Of a stretch of 64,000 nt of DNA, positions 36,231 to 45,849 are shown piece after piece (the stretch's first letter is position 1; the number at the start of each line of letters is the position of its first letter). The stretch spans positions 62,001-126,000 of the forward strand of contig JAJEDN010000023.1 of NCBI GenBank assembly GCA_022821495.1, written 5' to 3'. The translations under genes and the position numbers were made by a program. The notes beneath the pieces are model-generated. The model was given only the letters and a program-made list of their open reading frames with translations, was not told where the DNA came from and did no database searches. Source of the stretch: Candidatus Poribacteria bacterium (GTDB lineage Bacteria > Poribacteria > WGA-4E > WGA-3G).

Positions 36231-37661
36231 CTAACCTCCAATCAATTGTTTGACTTCCCAGATGATGCTTGAAATCGCGAACCCCATATAAACACACGAA
36301 GCAAGCAGCATCATGATGGTAGAGAGCCGTTTCGGTTTAGCGAAATCAGGCAGAAAGCGGTAGTTCATGTAAAGTGTAAGCGGGACATAAATCGCCATAG
36401 CGAACCCACCCATGTACGCCGCATTAAAGAGAAATCCTAATTCACTGACGTTTAATTGCTCCATTACGAAAGTGATGACACACCCACCGACGATCCAGAT
36501 ACCTGCGATGAGAAGGTACCACCAACTCAGATCCCGCTTTTGCGCGCCTCGGAAGTTGGTATAGATAATATCAGAAATGGAGCGTGATACGCCGTCAACC
36601 AGTGCAAGTTGTGTCCCGAAAAGTGTGGCAACACCGACCAATAAGAAAATCTTCTGTCCCGCCGTACCCCAAAGTTCACCTAATATCCGTGCTTCATCGT
36701 AAATAAGTTGGCCGCGTTCAGGCACAATCCCTTGCGGGTGTAAAACCGCGAGTGCACCGAAAATGAAGAGCAGAATCGTGAGTGTGTTGAGTGCCCAGAA
36801 GAAAAGTATCTGGTCTTTTTTTACATACTGCCACCATGCTGTGAAGCGTTTCCGATTTTCCTCCGTTGCCTCAAAAAGAAACCCGGTTGCCGGTACTTTC
36901 TCTGTCCTACCGCGAAGCGGATTTTGTAAGCCAGGCAACTGTGCCCCCATGCCGATATTTTTATCACGCAAATAGAAAGTATAGAAAAGGTTGGCTGTAC
37001 CCCCTGCTCCGGCAAACACTAAAGCGATAAACAACTGTTTCACGGACATGTTTGGGTCTTTGTAACCGACGTTTATCAAACCGGCACCGAGTTCTTTCCA
37101 TGTGTCCATTGAACCGATAGCGATAACGACAAGAATCAACCCAATCGTTACGATGGCAACGAGTAACTCAACTGTCCGTTCGACAGAAGTATAGACCATC
37201 TTCGGTCCGAAAAGGATAAGCGCGACCCCCGCAAATGTCACTATTGTCCAAAAGGTGTCAGAGCCCCAACCGCCGGGTCCAAGCACAAGTGCTTTGAGCG
37301 CGAGACCTGATGTGCGTGCCCATCCGGGTGCTATCCATCCGACTATTGTAAGTAGAATGAACAATGGTGCGAAACCGCGCCAAATACGACTGTAACCTGT
37401 ATACACTGTTTCGCCTGTCGCGATTGTCCAGCGTCCTACCTCAAAGTTAATCCAGAGTTGGAGGAACACACCGAGAGCTGCCGCCCAGATCATGCTCCCG
37501 CCATACTCAGCAGCGATAAGGGGCCAAATTACACTTTCACCCGCGCCGATGGATAAACCGACCAAGATAGCTCCGGGCCCCGCGATCTTCCAAAAAGGCA
37601 ACTGTTTTTCTGGCAATTCGACGACCTTAAAATCGTCAAGCGGTTGATAGATTTTAGGCAT
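36231..37661 (-). CDS. Nramp-related multi-pass transporter
   Basis: A 476-residue membrane protein with about 11 hydrophobic segments, beginning with FWKIAGPGAILVGLSIGAGESVIWPLIAAEYG in the position of Nramp TM1, then FEVGRWTIATGE. In classic Nramp metal transporters the TM1 motif is DPGN, which binds the divalent metal; here it reads GLSIGAGE, so the ordinary metal-binding Asp and Asn are absent. Nramp-related proteins that have lost them are known and may carry other substrates. Coupled to the PhyH gene downstream (1-nt gap). Its function remains unassigned. Confidence 0.75.
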   Translation of the reverse strand: MPKIYQPLDDFKVVELPEKQLPFWKIAGPGAILVGLSIGAGESVIWPLIAAEYGGSMIWAAALGVFLQLWINFEVGRWTIATGETVYTGYSRIWRGFAPLFILLTIVGWIAPGWARTSGLALKALVLGPGGWGSDTFWTIVTFAGVALILFGPKMVYTSVERTVELLVAIVTIGLILVVIAIGSMDTWKELGAGLINVGYKDPNMSVKQLFIALVFAGAGGTANLFYTFYLRDKNIGMGAQLPGLQNPLRGRTEKVPATGFLFEATEENRKRFTAWWQYVKKDQILFFWALNTLTILLFIFGALAVLHPQGIVPERGQLIYDEARILGELWGTAGQKIFLLVGVATLFGTQLALVDGVSRSISDIIYTNFRGAQKRDLSWWYLLIAGIWIVGGCVITFVMEQLNVSELGFLFNAAYMGGFAMAIYVPLTLYMNYRFLPDFAKPKRLSTIMMLLASCVYMGFAISSIIWEVKQLIGG

Positions 37662-37698
37662 ATCTCTTCCTCCCGCATGTAACTGCTAATCTTGTGCC

Positions 37699-37725
37699 GC
37701 TGGCGAGGTTTTAAACCGCGCCAGC
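37699..37725. repeat. Family A-like palindrome (GCTGGCG...CGCGCCAGC)
   Basis: GCTGGCGAGGTTTTAAACCGCGCCAGC, an almost perfect 27-bp inverted repeat between the transporter and the FAD dehydrogenase genes, diverged from the GGCGGGGTTTG core. Confidence 0.6.
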
Positions 37726-37749
37726 AAAAGACGCCGCGTAAGTCTTGCG

Positions 37750-40686
37750 CTAAGCTTGCGTCATTGCTTCGCGTAATACCTCAACCGGATGCTTCGGTTG
37801 CACACCTGTTCCATGTTCAAGTTGATGTCTGCAAGAAAAGCCTGCAGCACTGAGTGTGAAACTATCGGGCGGTTTTTCGCGCACAGCATCAAAAAGGCGT
37901 AACTCACCAATCTTCATAGAGATATCATAATGTGCCTTTTCATACCCGAACGCGCCAGCCATGCCGCAGCAACTCGAATCGATCACTGTGACGTTGTATT
38001 CTGCGGGTAGACTTAGCATCTTTGTCGTCGGTTGGATACCGACAAGTGCCCGCTGATGGCAGTGTCCGTGGAGCAATATATCTCGTGGTTCCAGCGAGAA
38101 CTCTAAGGGCAATTCGCCGTTTTCCTTCAGTTGTATAAAGAATTCTTCAAACGAGCAAGTTACTTCAGCAACCCGTTTCGCGTCTTGTGTGCCGATCAAC
38201 TCAACATAATCATCGGTAATCGCGGAGGTACAGCTCGGTTCACATCCAATAATCGGAATCCCTTCGTCAGCATAACAGCGAAGCGCGTCAATGTTATAAG
38301 TCGCATTCTCAATCGCTCGGTCAAGCATCCCTTCAGAGATGAGTGGACGACCGCAACACCGCTTCTTAGGGAGTAGCACTTCAAATCCACACGCTTCCAG
38401 CAACTCTACTGCAGCCATACCGATAGAAGGCTCGCTATAGTTCATGAAGGTATCTGAGAAGAGGACAACCTTTTTGTCTGAGGTCCGTCGGGGCCGTCGT
38501 TTTCGGAACCACTGTTCATAAGTAGGACGCACAAAAGTAGGCATATCGCGTCGCCGGTCGACACCGATTAATTTCTCAGCGATCCATTTGGAAAGTCCGT
38601 TGTTAACCGTCCAGTTAGAGAAAGGGGAAAACATCGAACCGAGGGGCGCGAGTGCACCGATTTCACCGAACAATCGCCGATGCAACGGTAAACCGTTTGC
38701 TTTGTGGTAATGTGCCATGACTTCATATTTAATTTTTGCCATGTCTACATTAGATGGACATTCCGCTTTGCAGGCTTTACATCCAAGACATAAATCCAGT
38801 ACCTCTTGTAGTCGTTCATTCGTGAATTCCGTGTGTGGTAGCGCACCTGAAATAATGGAGCGAAGCGCATTCGCTCGCCCACGCGTTGAGTGTTCTTCTT
38901 CACGGGTGCCTATAAAAGATGGACACATAGTGCCTGTCAAAGTCTTCCTGCATGCGCCGACCCCGTTGCACATTTCAATGGCTCTACCAAATCCGTCTTG
39001 GCTCGAAAAATCGAAGTAGGTGTCAATTTTAACCGTATTGTAGTCTGCGCCGAAACGGAGGTTTTCTGTCATCGGTGGGGCATTGACAATTTTGCCCGGA
39101 TTCATGATACCGTTCGGGTCAAATGCTTTTTTTACCTCAGTCAGTGCTTGATATATTTGAGGCCCGAACATGCTCTCTATCCATTCACTACGGACGAGTC
39201 CGTCGCCGTGTTCTCCACTCATTGCCCCGTCCAATTCCATGAGCAAGTCCCGGACTTCGCGCGCGATGTCATGCATCTTTTGAATATCAGTTTCGGATTT
39301 GAGGTTAACGATAGGGCGGTTGTGCAGTAGACCGACGCTCGCGTGTGCATAGTAGGCAGCAGTCGTGTCGTGTGCTGTAACGATCTCGTCAAATCTCCGG
39401 ACGTATTCTGGTAAATGCTCTATGGGTACCGCGGCATCTTCAACAAAGCCGACGGGTTTAGCATCGCCTTTCATGCCCATCAACAAGCCGAGTCCGGCTT
39501 TTCGGGTTTCCCAGACGCGAGTTTTCTCTTCGGCAGTGAAACAGCGTATAAATGCGTAACCGAACCCGGCACTTTTCAATGTCTTTTCAAGCCTGTCCAG
39601 TTGTGATTCCAATTCCGCTTGTGTTTCACCGTAGAATTCGACGGCAAGGAGCGCAGCAGGCTCGCCTTCTATGAAGGTCGTAAGCCGTGAAAACTCTAAT
39701 GAACCTCGCGCCATATCAAGGATCGTTTTATCTATAAGTTCTACAGCGGTTGGGTTACATTCCAAGATCGGTTGCATCGCCTCCATGGAGGCGATGAGGG
39801 ATTCGAAGTGAACAACACACAACGCAGTCAGTTTCGGAATCGGAACGAGATTAACGATTGCTTCAACAGTCGTCGCGAGTGTTCCCTCAGAACCGACGAG
39901 AATTTTCGTCAGACTAAATGGGTGGTTTTCATCGCATCCGTCACGACGATACGGTGTGACCTCTTTTGAACCGGCATCTGTAACAAACTCGTCAAGATTA
40001 TAGCCTGCGACGCGACGCAGGATACGCGGGTAACGTTTACGAATTTCTGCTGCGTTGTCCTCGCAAATACGACAAAGTTCGCGATAGATATTTGCCTCTA
40101 ATGTCTTTCCCTGTTTTTTCGTCTCTAATTCTTTCGGTGAAATAGGGGATGCTGCGATTTCGTCGGCGTTGGAAAGCACTAAGTCAAGCGCCATGACGTG
40201 GTCGATAGTTTTACCGTAAATGAGTGAATGCGAACCCGCGGAATTGTTTCCGATAGTGCCGCCGACATTCGCTCGACTACTTGTGGCAACATCCGGGGCA
40301 TACATTAAGCCGTGTGGCTTTAATTTATGGTTCAACTCGTCTAAGACGATACCAGGCTGCACACGTGCCCAGCGTTCAGAGACATCTACCTCAAGCAGTT
40401 CGTTCATGTATTTGGACATATCTAACACGATTGCCTCACCAACGCTCTGCCCGGCAAGGCTCGTCCCACCACCGCGTGGAAGAATGGGGACGTTGTGTTC
40501 TGACGCAATTTGTACCGTCTTGATAACGTCTTGGCTGTCTCTCGGAATTACGACACCTATGGGTTGTATTTGATAAAGGCTTGCGTCTGTACTATAGAGT
40601 GCTTTAGAATATAGATCAAAACGCACTTCGCCTGCAAGTGTATCCGATAAATGTGCTTCAAGGGTTCCTGATGTGGAAGTGTTCAT
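37750..40686 (-). CDS. FAD-linked and Fe-S oxidoreductase (GlcD-GlcF fusion, YdiJ/Dld2-like)
   Basis: A 978-residue fused dehydrogenase for a 2-hydroxy acid (lactate or glycolate-like). Residues about 35-180 are the FAD_binding_4 domain (ILPRGGGTSLAGQSVGEAIVLD), about 270-540 the FAD-oxidase_C domain with the GEHGDGLVRSEW motif, then a ferredoxin-like part with VGACRKTLTGTMCPS and the cluster CLGCKACKAECPSNVDM, and two CCG domains (KKRCCGRPLISEGM and DSSCCGMAGAFG) that bind another Fe-S centre. This is the single-chain form of glycolate oxidase subunits GlcD and GlcF. Start ATG 40686. It would pass electrons to the quinone pool. Confidence 0.93.
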   Translation of the reverse strand: MNTSTSGTLEAHLSDTLAGEVRFDLYSKALYSTDASLYQIQPIGVVIPRDSQDVIKTVQIASEHNVPILPRGGGTSLAGQSVGEAIVLDMSKYMNELLEVDVSERWARVQPGIVLDELNHKLKPHGLMYAPDVATSSRANVGGTIGNNSAGSHSLIYGKTIDHVMALDLVLSNADEIAASPISPKELETKKQGKTLEANIYRELCRICEDNAAEIRKRYPRILRRVAGYNLDEFVTDAGSKEVTPYRRDGCDENHPFSLTKILVGSEGTLATTVEAIVNLVPIPKLTALCVVHFESLIASMEAMQPILECNPTAVELIDKTILDMARGSLEFSRLTTFIEGEPAALLAVEFYGETQAELESQLDRLEKTLKSAGFGYAFIRCFTAEEKTRVWETRKAGLGLLMGMKGDAKPVGFVEDAAVPIEHLPEYVRRFDEIVTAHDTTAAYYAHASVGLLHNRPIVNLKSETDIQKMHDIAREVRDLLMELDGAMSGEHGDGLVRSEWIESMFGPQIYQALTEVKKAFDPNGIMNPGKIVNAPPMTENLRFGADYNTVKIDTYFDFSSQDGFGRAIEMCNGVGACRKTLTGTMCPSFIGTREEEHSTRGRANALRSIISGALPHTEFTNERLQEVLDLCLGCKACKAECPSNVDMAKIKYEVMAHYHKANGLPLHRRLFGEIGALAPLGSMFSPFSNWTVNNGLSKWIAEKLIGVDRRRDMPTFVRPTYEQWFRKRRPRRTSDKKVVLFSDTFMNYSEPSIGMAAVELLEACGFEVLLPKKRCCGRPLISEGMLDRAIENATYNIDALRCYADEGIPIIGCEPSCTSAITDDYVELIGTQDAKRVAEVTCSFEEFFIQLKENGELPLEFSLEPRDILLHGHCHQRALVGIQPTTKMLSLPAEYNVTVIDSSCCGMAGAFGYEKAHYDISMKIGELRLFDAVREKPPDSFTLSAAGFSCRHQLEHGTGVQPKHPVEVLREAMTQA

Positions 40687-40748
40687 ATTTCTTGTCCAGG
40701 GCGACCATGCTCACAACGACTGAAGATTTCTAAGAAATCTTAAAAAAT

Positions 40749-40777
40749 TTGACATTACTATCTGAATAAAGTATAAT
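40749..40777 (+). promoter_or_regulatory. Consensus sigma70 promoter for tRNA-Leu
   Basis: TTGACA (40749-40754), 17-nt spacer, TATAAT (40772-40777), 10 nt before the tRNA. A perfect match to both boxes. Confidence 0.8.
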
Positions 40778-40787
40778 TAATCACAAT

Positions 40788-40871
40788 GCTCCTGTGGTGG
40801 AATTTGGTATACACAGCAGGTTGAGGGCCTGTGCCTTAATTGGCATGCTGGTTCGAGTCCAGTCGGGAGCA
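40788..40871 (+). tRNA. tRNA-Leu (anticodon GAG)
   Basis: 84-nt cloverleaf with long variable arm. Acceptor GCTCCTG pairs with CGGGAGC (one T-G), anticodon loop TTGAGGG, T-loop GGTTCGAGTCC, discriminator A. The CCA end is not encoded. It reads CUC and CUU codons and stands opposite the end of the glycosyltransferase gene. Confidence 0.93.
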
Positions 40872-40874
40872 TCT

Positions 40875-42029
40875 TTATTTTTCTTTACCCTCCGCAAGCA
40901 GTTCTTGATAGACTTGATATGTCCGTTCCGCAATCGTCTCCCACGTAAAATTTTTGATACGTTCAAGCCCCCGCGTAACCAGATCCTTCCGGAGGTGTGC
41001 ATCGTGCGCGATCTGATGAATCCGTTCCGCTAAAGCGTTTGAATCGGCTTCAGGAAAGACGAGCCCGGCATCGTCAATCACGTGTGGAATTTCACCAGAA
41101 TCTGAACCAATGACGGGTACTTCGCATGCCATTCCTTCTATAAGCACTCTGCCAAAGAATTCTACCCATCCCACGGTTGTCCGGGAAGGCAAGACGAGTG
41201 TGTCCATACAATTGATATAAGCAGCGACCTCTTCCGGTGGTACTGCATCTATCCACACAATATTTTCTGAAATACCGAGAGTTTCAGCATTTTTTTTCAA
41301 ATCCGGTTTATCTTCGCCTTGTCCAAGAATTAAAAGTTTATAATGTGTAGTATCGCGGCTTGCAAGACCTGCTATGGCTTCAAGGAGCGTATCTATACCC
41401 TTCATCTGAAGCAGCCTACCGACATAACCAATCACAAAACAATCGCTAAGTCCGAGTGAATTTCTCAGTTCGCTGGCATCTGTCTTATAGAAGTGGCGGA
41501 CATCAACGCCATTTGGGAATGGGGTCTGATTTCCTGTGTAGCCGCGTTCGGTCAGAATTCTGCCAGCGTTTTCACTCAGTGGAAACGCTCTATCTGTTTC
41601 TCGAAAGACGCTTCGTTCAATCCATACCGGTAGTGCACCGAATCGCTGCTTCGTTGATATGCTCAGTGATGTCCGAAAAATAAACCGGCTGTTCGGACAA
41701 TACTTCCGTTTCAAACGAACGGTTTGTAGGGCATTGAGACTCCACGCCTCTTCCTCTAAGTGGATAATATCCGGCTGGAAATCCCGGAAGTGAGGCTTCA
41801 CGCCCCGGCGATAGTAGAAGCGACTACCGTAACCGGAGAATCGGATCGGGCATGGAAACTCTTCACACGGCGTGTCTGGTTCGGGTTCAAAGATAATATC
41901 TTGAAAACTTTCATACCAGCGCGCTGGTGTGACAACACGTAGCTGGACATCCGGGCGTTCCGCAATAAGCGCGAACTTACGCCGGTAGGGTTTCATAATG
42001 TAAGAATGTGAAAGGACTAAGACACGCAA
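40875..42029 (-). CDS. Glycosyltransferase family 4-type protein
   Basis: A GT-B glycosyltransferase (384 aa), probably of family GT4, that adds a sugar to a cell-surface or storage glycan. The first Rossmann domain (MRVLVLSHSYI, about 1-170) is followed by the UDP-sugar domain with VIGYVGRLLQMKGIDTLLEAI, the ILGQGEDKPDL core and the EGMACEVPVIGSDSGEIPHV motif (about 295-315) with the Glu of EX7E. Start is TTG 42029, chosen because it opens strand 1 of the fold; no SD is visible. It ends 4 nt from the tRNA-Leu on the other strand. Confidence 0.88.
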   Translation of the reverse strand: MRVLVLSHSYIMKPYRRKFALIAERPDVQLRVVTPARWYESFQDIIFEPEPDTPCEEFPCPIRFSGYGSRFYYRRGVKPHFRDFQPDIIHLEEEAWSLNALQTVRLKRKYCPNSRFIFRTSLSISTKQRFGALPVWIERSVFRETDRAFPLSENAGRILTERGYTGNQTPFPNGVDVRHFYKTDASELRNSLGLSDCFVIGYVGRLLQMKGIDTLLEAIAGLASRDTTHYKLLILGQGEDKPDLKKNAETLGISENIVWIDAVPPEEVAAYINCMDTLVLPSRTTVGWVEFFGRVLIEGMACEVPVIGSDSGEIPHVIDDAGLVFPEADSNALAERIHQIAHDAHLRKDLVTRGLERIKNFTWETIAERTYQVYQELLAEGKEK

Positions 42030-42047
42030 GGTGCTAATTATATTGGT

Positions 42048-42440
42048 TTACTCAGAGTGTCCCGAGTCAGTTCCAGAGGATGGTGATACTTCGTCTGACG
42101 CATCATCCTGTGTCGTAAAAGCGATTTCATCACCTATATCTGGCACCTCTGTTTCATTTGATGCAGAGAGGACATTCATCAAACCTTCAAGCCTTTCTTT
42201 AACCTCAGAGCGTTCTTGAGAAGTAGATAAGCGTTCTAAATCGAGCTCTTCTTCAAGTTCGCTATTATGGGTTTCGAGTTCTTGAATCTTTGTGTCGCGT
42301 TGTAGCACCACACTGTTGAGGCGCGCAACTTCAGCCTCCAGTTCAAGTTTCTCCGCTCTCAACTGCTGGACAGTCGAAATTGCGAGTTCAACATGTTCTT
42401 CCAGAAGTGATACAATACTTTGTTCAAATGATTCAGACAT
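42048..42440 (-). CDS. Coiled-coil protein of unknown function
   Basis: A 130-residue acidic protein. Residues about 1-85 form a long heptad-rich coiled coil (VQQLRAEKLELEAEVARLNSVV, then LETHNSELEEELDLERL) and the tail (about 95-130) is disordered and Ser/Asp/Glu rich. The shape is reminiscent of ZapB-like or other small coiled-coil division proteins, but there is no sequence signature to prove it. GGAGGAG 8 nt upstream supports the start, and a promoter lies about 106 nt upstream. It overlaps no other gene; the glycosyltransferase follows 18 nt later. Confidence 0.6.
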   Translation of the reverse strand: MSESFEQSIVSLLEEHVELAISTVQQLRAEKLELEAEVARLNSVVLQRDTKIQELETHNSELEEELDLERLSTSQERSEVKERLEGLMNVLSASNETEVPDIGDEIAFTTQDDASDEVSPSSGTDSGHSE

Positions 42441-42545
42441 ATTGTGGTCTCCTCCAAGGTCATTTACAACCTAAATTACTACCTAAGCAAAACAACTCAT
42501 TCCATCATATGAGCTGTCTTCTAATCAATACGTCAACATGACCGA

Positions 42546-42574
42546 ATTATATGTTGTTTTCGCTTAGAAGTCAA
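42546..42574 (-). promoter_or_regulatory. sigma70 promoter for the coiled-coil gene
   Basis: Minus-strand TTGACT (42574-42569), 17-nt spacer, TATAAT (42551-42546), about 106 nt upstream of ATG 42440. Confidence 0.6.
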
Positions 42575-42681
42575 ATTAAATCTTTTGTAGTTCTGAACGT
42601 CTATAATTTTTAAGATAGCAGTTTAGATTAGTTTTGCTGATTATATAGAAAATTTACAATTCCCTGCTACAGGGACAAGAC

Positions 42682-43566
42682 TCACGTTGATTCAATAAGC
42701 GACAAATGTTCGGCATCTGCCCAATTTGGATATTCATGGACATAGTGAAAGAGATACTGCTGCGCGTAACCGGCACCGTCCCCGAAGTAACTGTCAGCGA
42801 AGTGACGTATTTCACGATGCGTTGCACTTCGTCGAAAATAAAGGGTCTCAAAAATCCGCTTTATCCAGACATCAATCGGCAATGCGGGGAGATGCCCAAG
42901 CGAAAATAGACAAATGCAATCAGCAACCTTTTCACCGATGCCATCTCGACACATTAATGTCTGTTTCGCCTCAGGATACGACATCTGCTTCACCAATGTA
43001 AGTGGAAGTTCACCACTAACGACGGCTTGGGCAGCGTTCCGAAGATAGGTCGCTCGGTAACCTGTACCGCACCCAAGAAGTTCCTCCTCCGTTGCTTCGG
43101 CAAGTGCATCCGGGTTCGGAAAACTATAATCCACATACCCGGCGAGTGTCAAGTGCTTACCGAAACGTTCAGATAGCCGACGAATAATCCCGCGAATCCG
43201 AGGGACATTATTGTTTTGCGATAAAATGAACGATGCGATTGTCTCCCAAAGTTCTTGATTCAGAATGCGCATTCCCCAGAGTTTTTCAATGGCTCGATGC
43301 ATATAGGCATCATTGTTAACTTCGGTGAGAATCTTCGGCACATCTCGCTCGATGTCAAGATAATGACGGAGGAATGGAACGAAGTGGGTCTCATCTTCGT
43401 CGTCAGAACTCTCAACATGCAAGGTTGTTCCTTCTTGGAATATTTTAAGGATGCGTCCTTCGACTACACCGTAGTAAGCGGTGTCTATCCGATTCCATCG
43501 AAACGATTGACCCGATTCTAAGGTATATTTCAAGCTGAAATCTGTTACATTCTGTATCTGCATCAT
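42682..43566 (-). CDS. 8-oxoguanine DNA glycosylase/AP lyase (OGG1 type)
   Basis: A base-excision repair glycosylase (294 aa). The N-terminal OGG_N domain (about 5-110, with YTLESGQSFRWNR) precedes an HhH-GPD fold (about 130-280). The hairpin reads MCRDGIGEKVADCICLFSLGHLPALPIDVWIKR, which keeps the catalytic Lys (in GEKVADC) and Asp (in PIDV) of the OGG1 family, so it should be bifunctional (glycosylase with AP-lyase). OGG1 proteins of this length are typical of eukaryotes, archaea and scattered bacteria. No clear SD; the second ATG at 43563 is an alternative start. Confidence 0.9.
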   Translation of the reverse strand: MMQIQNVTDFSLKYTLESGQSFRWNRIDTAYYGVVEGRILKIFQEGTTLHVESSDDEDETHFVPFLRHYLDIERDVPKILTEVNNDAYMHRAIEKLWGMRILNQELWETIASFILSQNNNVPRIRGIIRRLSERFGKHLTLAGYVDYSFPNPDALAEATEEELLGCGTGYRATYLRNAAQAVVSGELPLTLVKQMSYPEAKQTLMCRDGIGEKVADCICLFSLGHLPALPIDVWIKRIFETLYFRRSATHREIRHFADSYFGDGAGYAQQYLFHYVHEYPNWADAEHLSLIEST

Positions 43567-43616
43567 GATCGTGCTACGTTTTGGTCAGGACTTGCAAGCA
43601 GTATTTCTGATGTTTG

Positions 43617-43645
43617 TCTATATTAAGTATATAGCATATTGTAAA
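43617..43645 (-). promoter_or_regulatory. sigma70-type promoter for the OGG gene
   Basis: Minus-strand TTTACA (43645-43640), 17-nt spacer, TATAGA (43622-43617), 51 nt before the ATG. Confidence 0.4.
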
Positions 43646-43706
43646 AATTAGCAAATTTTTATATTATGGGGAGGTGGCAACTTCGGTGAGGAGTGACTTC
43701 TATAAT

Positions 43707-43735
43707 TTGACATTTGTACGGTTTACGCGTATAAT
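43707..43735 (+). promoter_or_regulatory. Perfect consensus sigma70 promoter for the PpiD-like gene
   Basis: TTGACA (43707-43712), 17-nt spacer, TATAAT (43730-43735). Transcription from here gives a leader of about 100 nt, which holds a hairpin at 43778-43805. Confidence 0.85.
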
Positions 43736-43777
43736 ATTAACACCGCTTCGTAACATAGACATCTGTTAACCGAAACC

Positions 43778-43805
43778 GAATTGGGGCTCGGCATAGACCC
43801 AATTC
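43778..43805 (+). other. Leader hairpin ahead of PpiD-like gene
   Basis: GAATTGGG (43778-43785) and CCCAATTC (43798-43805) form an 8-bp stem in the leader, 37 nt before the ATG. AGGAG (43824-43828) sits 14 nt from the ATG, longer than usual, so the hairpin may matter for translation. Confidence 0.35.
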
Positions 43806-43842
43806 GTTCCTTGGATGACATTCAGGAGATACCTTAAAAAAT

Positions 43843-45828
43843 ATGATTATCTTTCTACGCGAAAAATTTATTGCGCAAATCTTTATGTGGGTGATCGCTA
43901 TCGTGTTCCTTGTCGGGACAGTGTTCCTCTATAGCAATACACGCGGCGGAGGTGAAGATCCCGAGGGAGAAGTCGTTCTCAGAATTAACAACACGGAAAT
44001 CAAGCGCGGAACATTTGAAAACGCCGTTGCCGATGCTATGGAATCTCAAAGGCGGAACCAGAGATTCGGTGGGACACCGAATAAGGAACAGATACAAAAA
44101 GATATAATTGATCGTTGGGTCAATCAGACGATATTTGGAAGCCTAAATATTGGCGACGCTGAGGTAAAACGCTACATTCAAAATGACGCAAGTCGGGTCG
44201 ATCTGTATAATCAGTACCAACAGTTTGGTATGGCAAACATTTACACCGAAAATATACGTCAGCAACTCAGTACCCGTGCGTTCCAGGATAGTATCCATGC
44301 GCTGGAGTTGGTGACCGATACAGAAGTTGAGCAGGCATATCAACTTGAGGCTGACCAGGCGAAAGTCAAATTTATTGAATTTAAGTACGACGACTACCTC
44401 TCAACTGTTGAAGTTGATGATGCGGAAGCGAAAGCCTATTTTGAGAAGAACCGGGATAGCTATAAATTGGAAGAGCAGGTAAATGTCAAGTTTATTAGAG
44501 TTAATCCTGCCGGACTGGTTTCCGATGAAGAGGTCAAGAACTATTATGACGGAAATCGGCAGGAATTTATGACACTGGAAGCGGTCAAAGCACGCCATAT
44601 TTTGAAAAAATTCCCTGACAACGCAACGGATGAACAAAAGGCGGAGGTCAAGATCGCTGCGGAAGAATTGCTGACAACTATCAATGCAGAACTCGCTGCG
44701 GGTGCCGATTTCGCTGAACTCGCGAAGAAACATTCAGAAGGTCCTTCGGGGGCACAAGGTGGTGCCTTGAGAGGCAACAATCCGAAACTTCCCGCTGGCG
44801 ATTATTTCGCACGCGGCGATATGGTGAAACCTTTTGAAGAGGCTGCTTTTGATACGCTGAAACCCGGAGAAGTCAGCGGTTTAGTCGAAACGCAATTTGG
44901 GTATCATATTATCAAATTAGAGGAGAAGAAAGCGTCGGAGATTCAACCTTTTGCTGATGTTCAGTATGAGACCCGACAGAAACTCGTTCAAGTGAGTGGC
45001 GTTGATAAGGCAAAGGAAACCGCCTCTGATCTGCTGTATGAAATCGAAATTGAAGGCTATGACGCTGCGCTCGCTCTCGAAAGGTATAAGGACCTCTCCC
45101 TCGTTGTTTCAGAAACTGGACGCTTCGCTCGGGATGCGTCGACTATTCCAAAAATCGGAGCAACATGGGGCTACCAAGGTTTAATCGACGAATTCTTTGA
45201 CATGGAAGTCAATGTGATAAAAGTTGTTGAGGTGAAGAGAGCAAGAAGTCAAGCAGTCGAAGCCTATTTAGTTGCCACTGTTCTTGAAAAAAAGCCTGCC
45301 GCTATTCCACCCTTTGAAGAGATAAAAGCAGAAGTTATTGAAGGTCCAAAGACCGGTAAGATTGATGGATTGAAGAAAGAAAAAGCGAAGGAACGGGCAT
45401 TTACGGATGCACAGAACCTCTTCAACCAGCGGGCTGACAGTACATCTCTGGAAGCATTGATCGAAAAGTATAAAGCACCTGAAGGTGTGGCAACCGATCG
45501 ACTCACCGTACAAGAGAGCAATCTGTTCTCACTGAGTCCAACCAGTGATTACATCGCCGGTATCGGAAATTCGGCGGAAACCATGTTCGCAGCTTTTCAG
45601 ATGCAGGTCAATGATATTGATGGTCCTTTCAAGGGCAGCAATGCCGTCTATATTATCCAACTCGTTGAACGCCAAGAACCCGATGTTGAAACATTCCAAA
45701 CGGATCCGGCTGAAAAAGCCCGACATCAACAAACGTTGATCCAAGCCAAAAAACGGCAGGCACTCAACAACTGGCTTGCTGCACGCAAAGAGGCGAGCGA
45801 ACTCTGGATACATCCAGACTATCGTTAA
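43843..45828 (+). CDS. PpiD-like membrane-anchored peptidyl-prolyl isomerase (SurA_N/PpiC)
   Basis: An envelope foldase (661 aa) that assists outer-membrane and periplasmic protein folding. It begins with a transmembrane segment (about 10-32, MIIFLREKFIAQIFMWVIAI), then a SurA_N-like region (about 42-230), and a parvulin domain (about 245-355) with VKARHILKKFPDN, FAELAKKHSEGPSGAQGGALRG and FGYHIIKLEEK. The remainder to residue 661 is a coiled/helical C-terminus with a second rotamase-like stretch. Length matches the PpiD family. Own consensus promoter; the sulfatase follows on the other strand. Confidence 0.9.
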   Translation: MIIFLREKFIAQIFMWVIAIVFLVGTVFLYSNTRGGGEDPEGEVVLRINNTEIKRGTFENAVADAMESQRRNQRFGGTPNKEQIQKDIIDRWVNQTIFGSLNIGDAEVKRYIQNDASRVDLYNQYQQFGMANIYTENIRQQLSTRAFQDSIHALELVTDTEVEQAYQLEADQAKVKFIEFKYDDYLSTVEVDDAEAKAYFEKNRDSYKLEEQVNVKFIRVNPAGLVSDEEVKNYYDGNRQEFMTLEAVKARHILKKFPDNATDEQKAEVKIAAEELLTTINAELAAGADFAELAKKHSEGPSGAQGGALRGNNPKLPAGDYFARGDMVKPFEEAAFDTLKPGEVSGLVETQFGYHIIKLEEKKASEIQPFADVQYETRQKLVQVSGVDKAKETASDLLYEIEIEGYDAALALERYKDLSLVVSETGRFARDASTIPKIGATWGYQGLIDEFFDMEVNVIKVVEVKRARSQAVEAYLVATVLEKKPAAIPPFEEIKAEVIEGPKTGKIDGLKKEKAKERAFTDAQNLFNQRADSTSLEALIEKYKAPEGVATDRLTVQESNLFSLSPTSDYIAGIGNSAETMFAAFQMQVNDIDGPFKGSNAVYIIQLVERQEPDVETFQTDPAEKARHQQTLIQAKKRQALNNWLAARKEASELWIHPDYR

Positions 45829-45849
45829 ACCTGCAGAATTGAACTCGTC

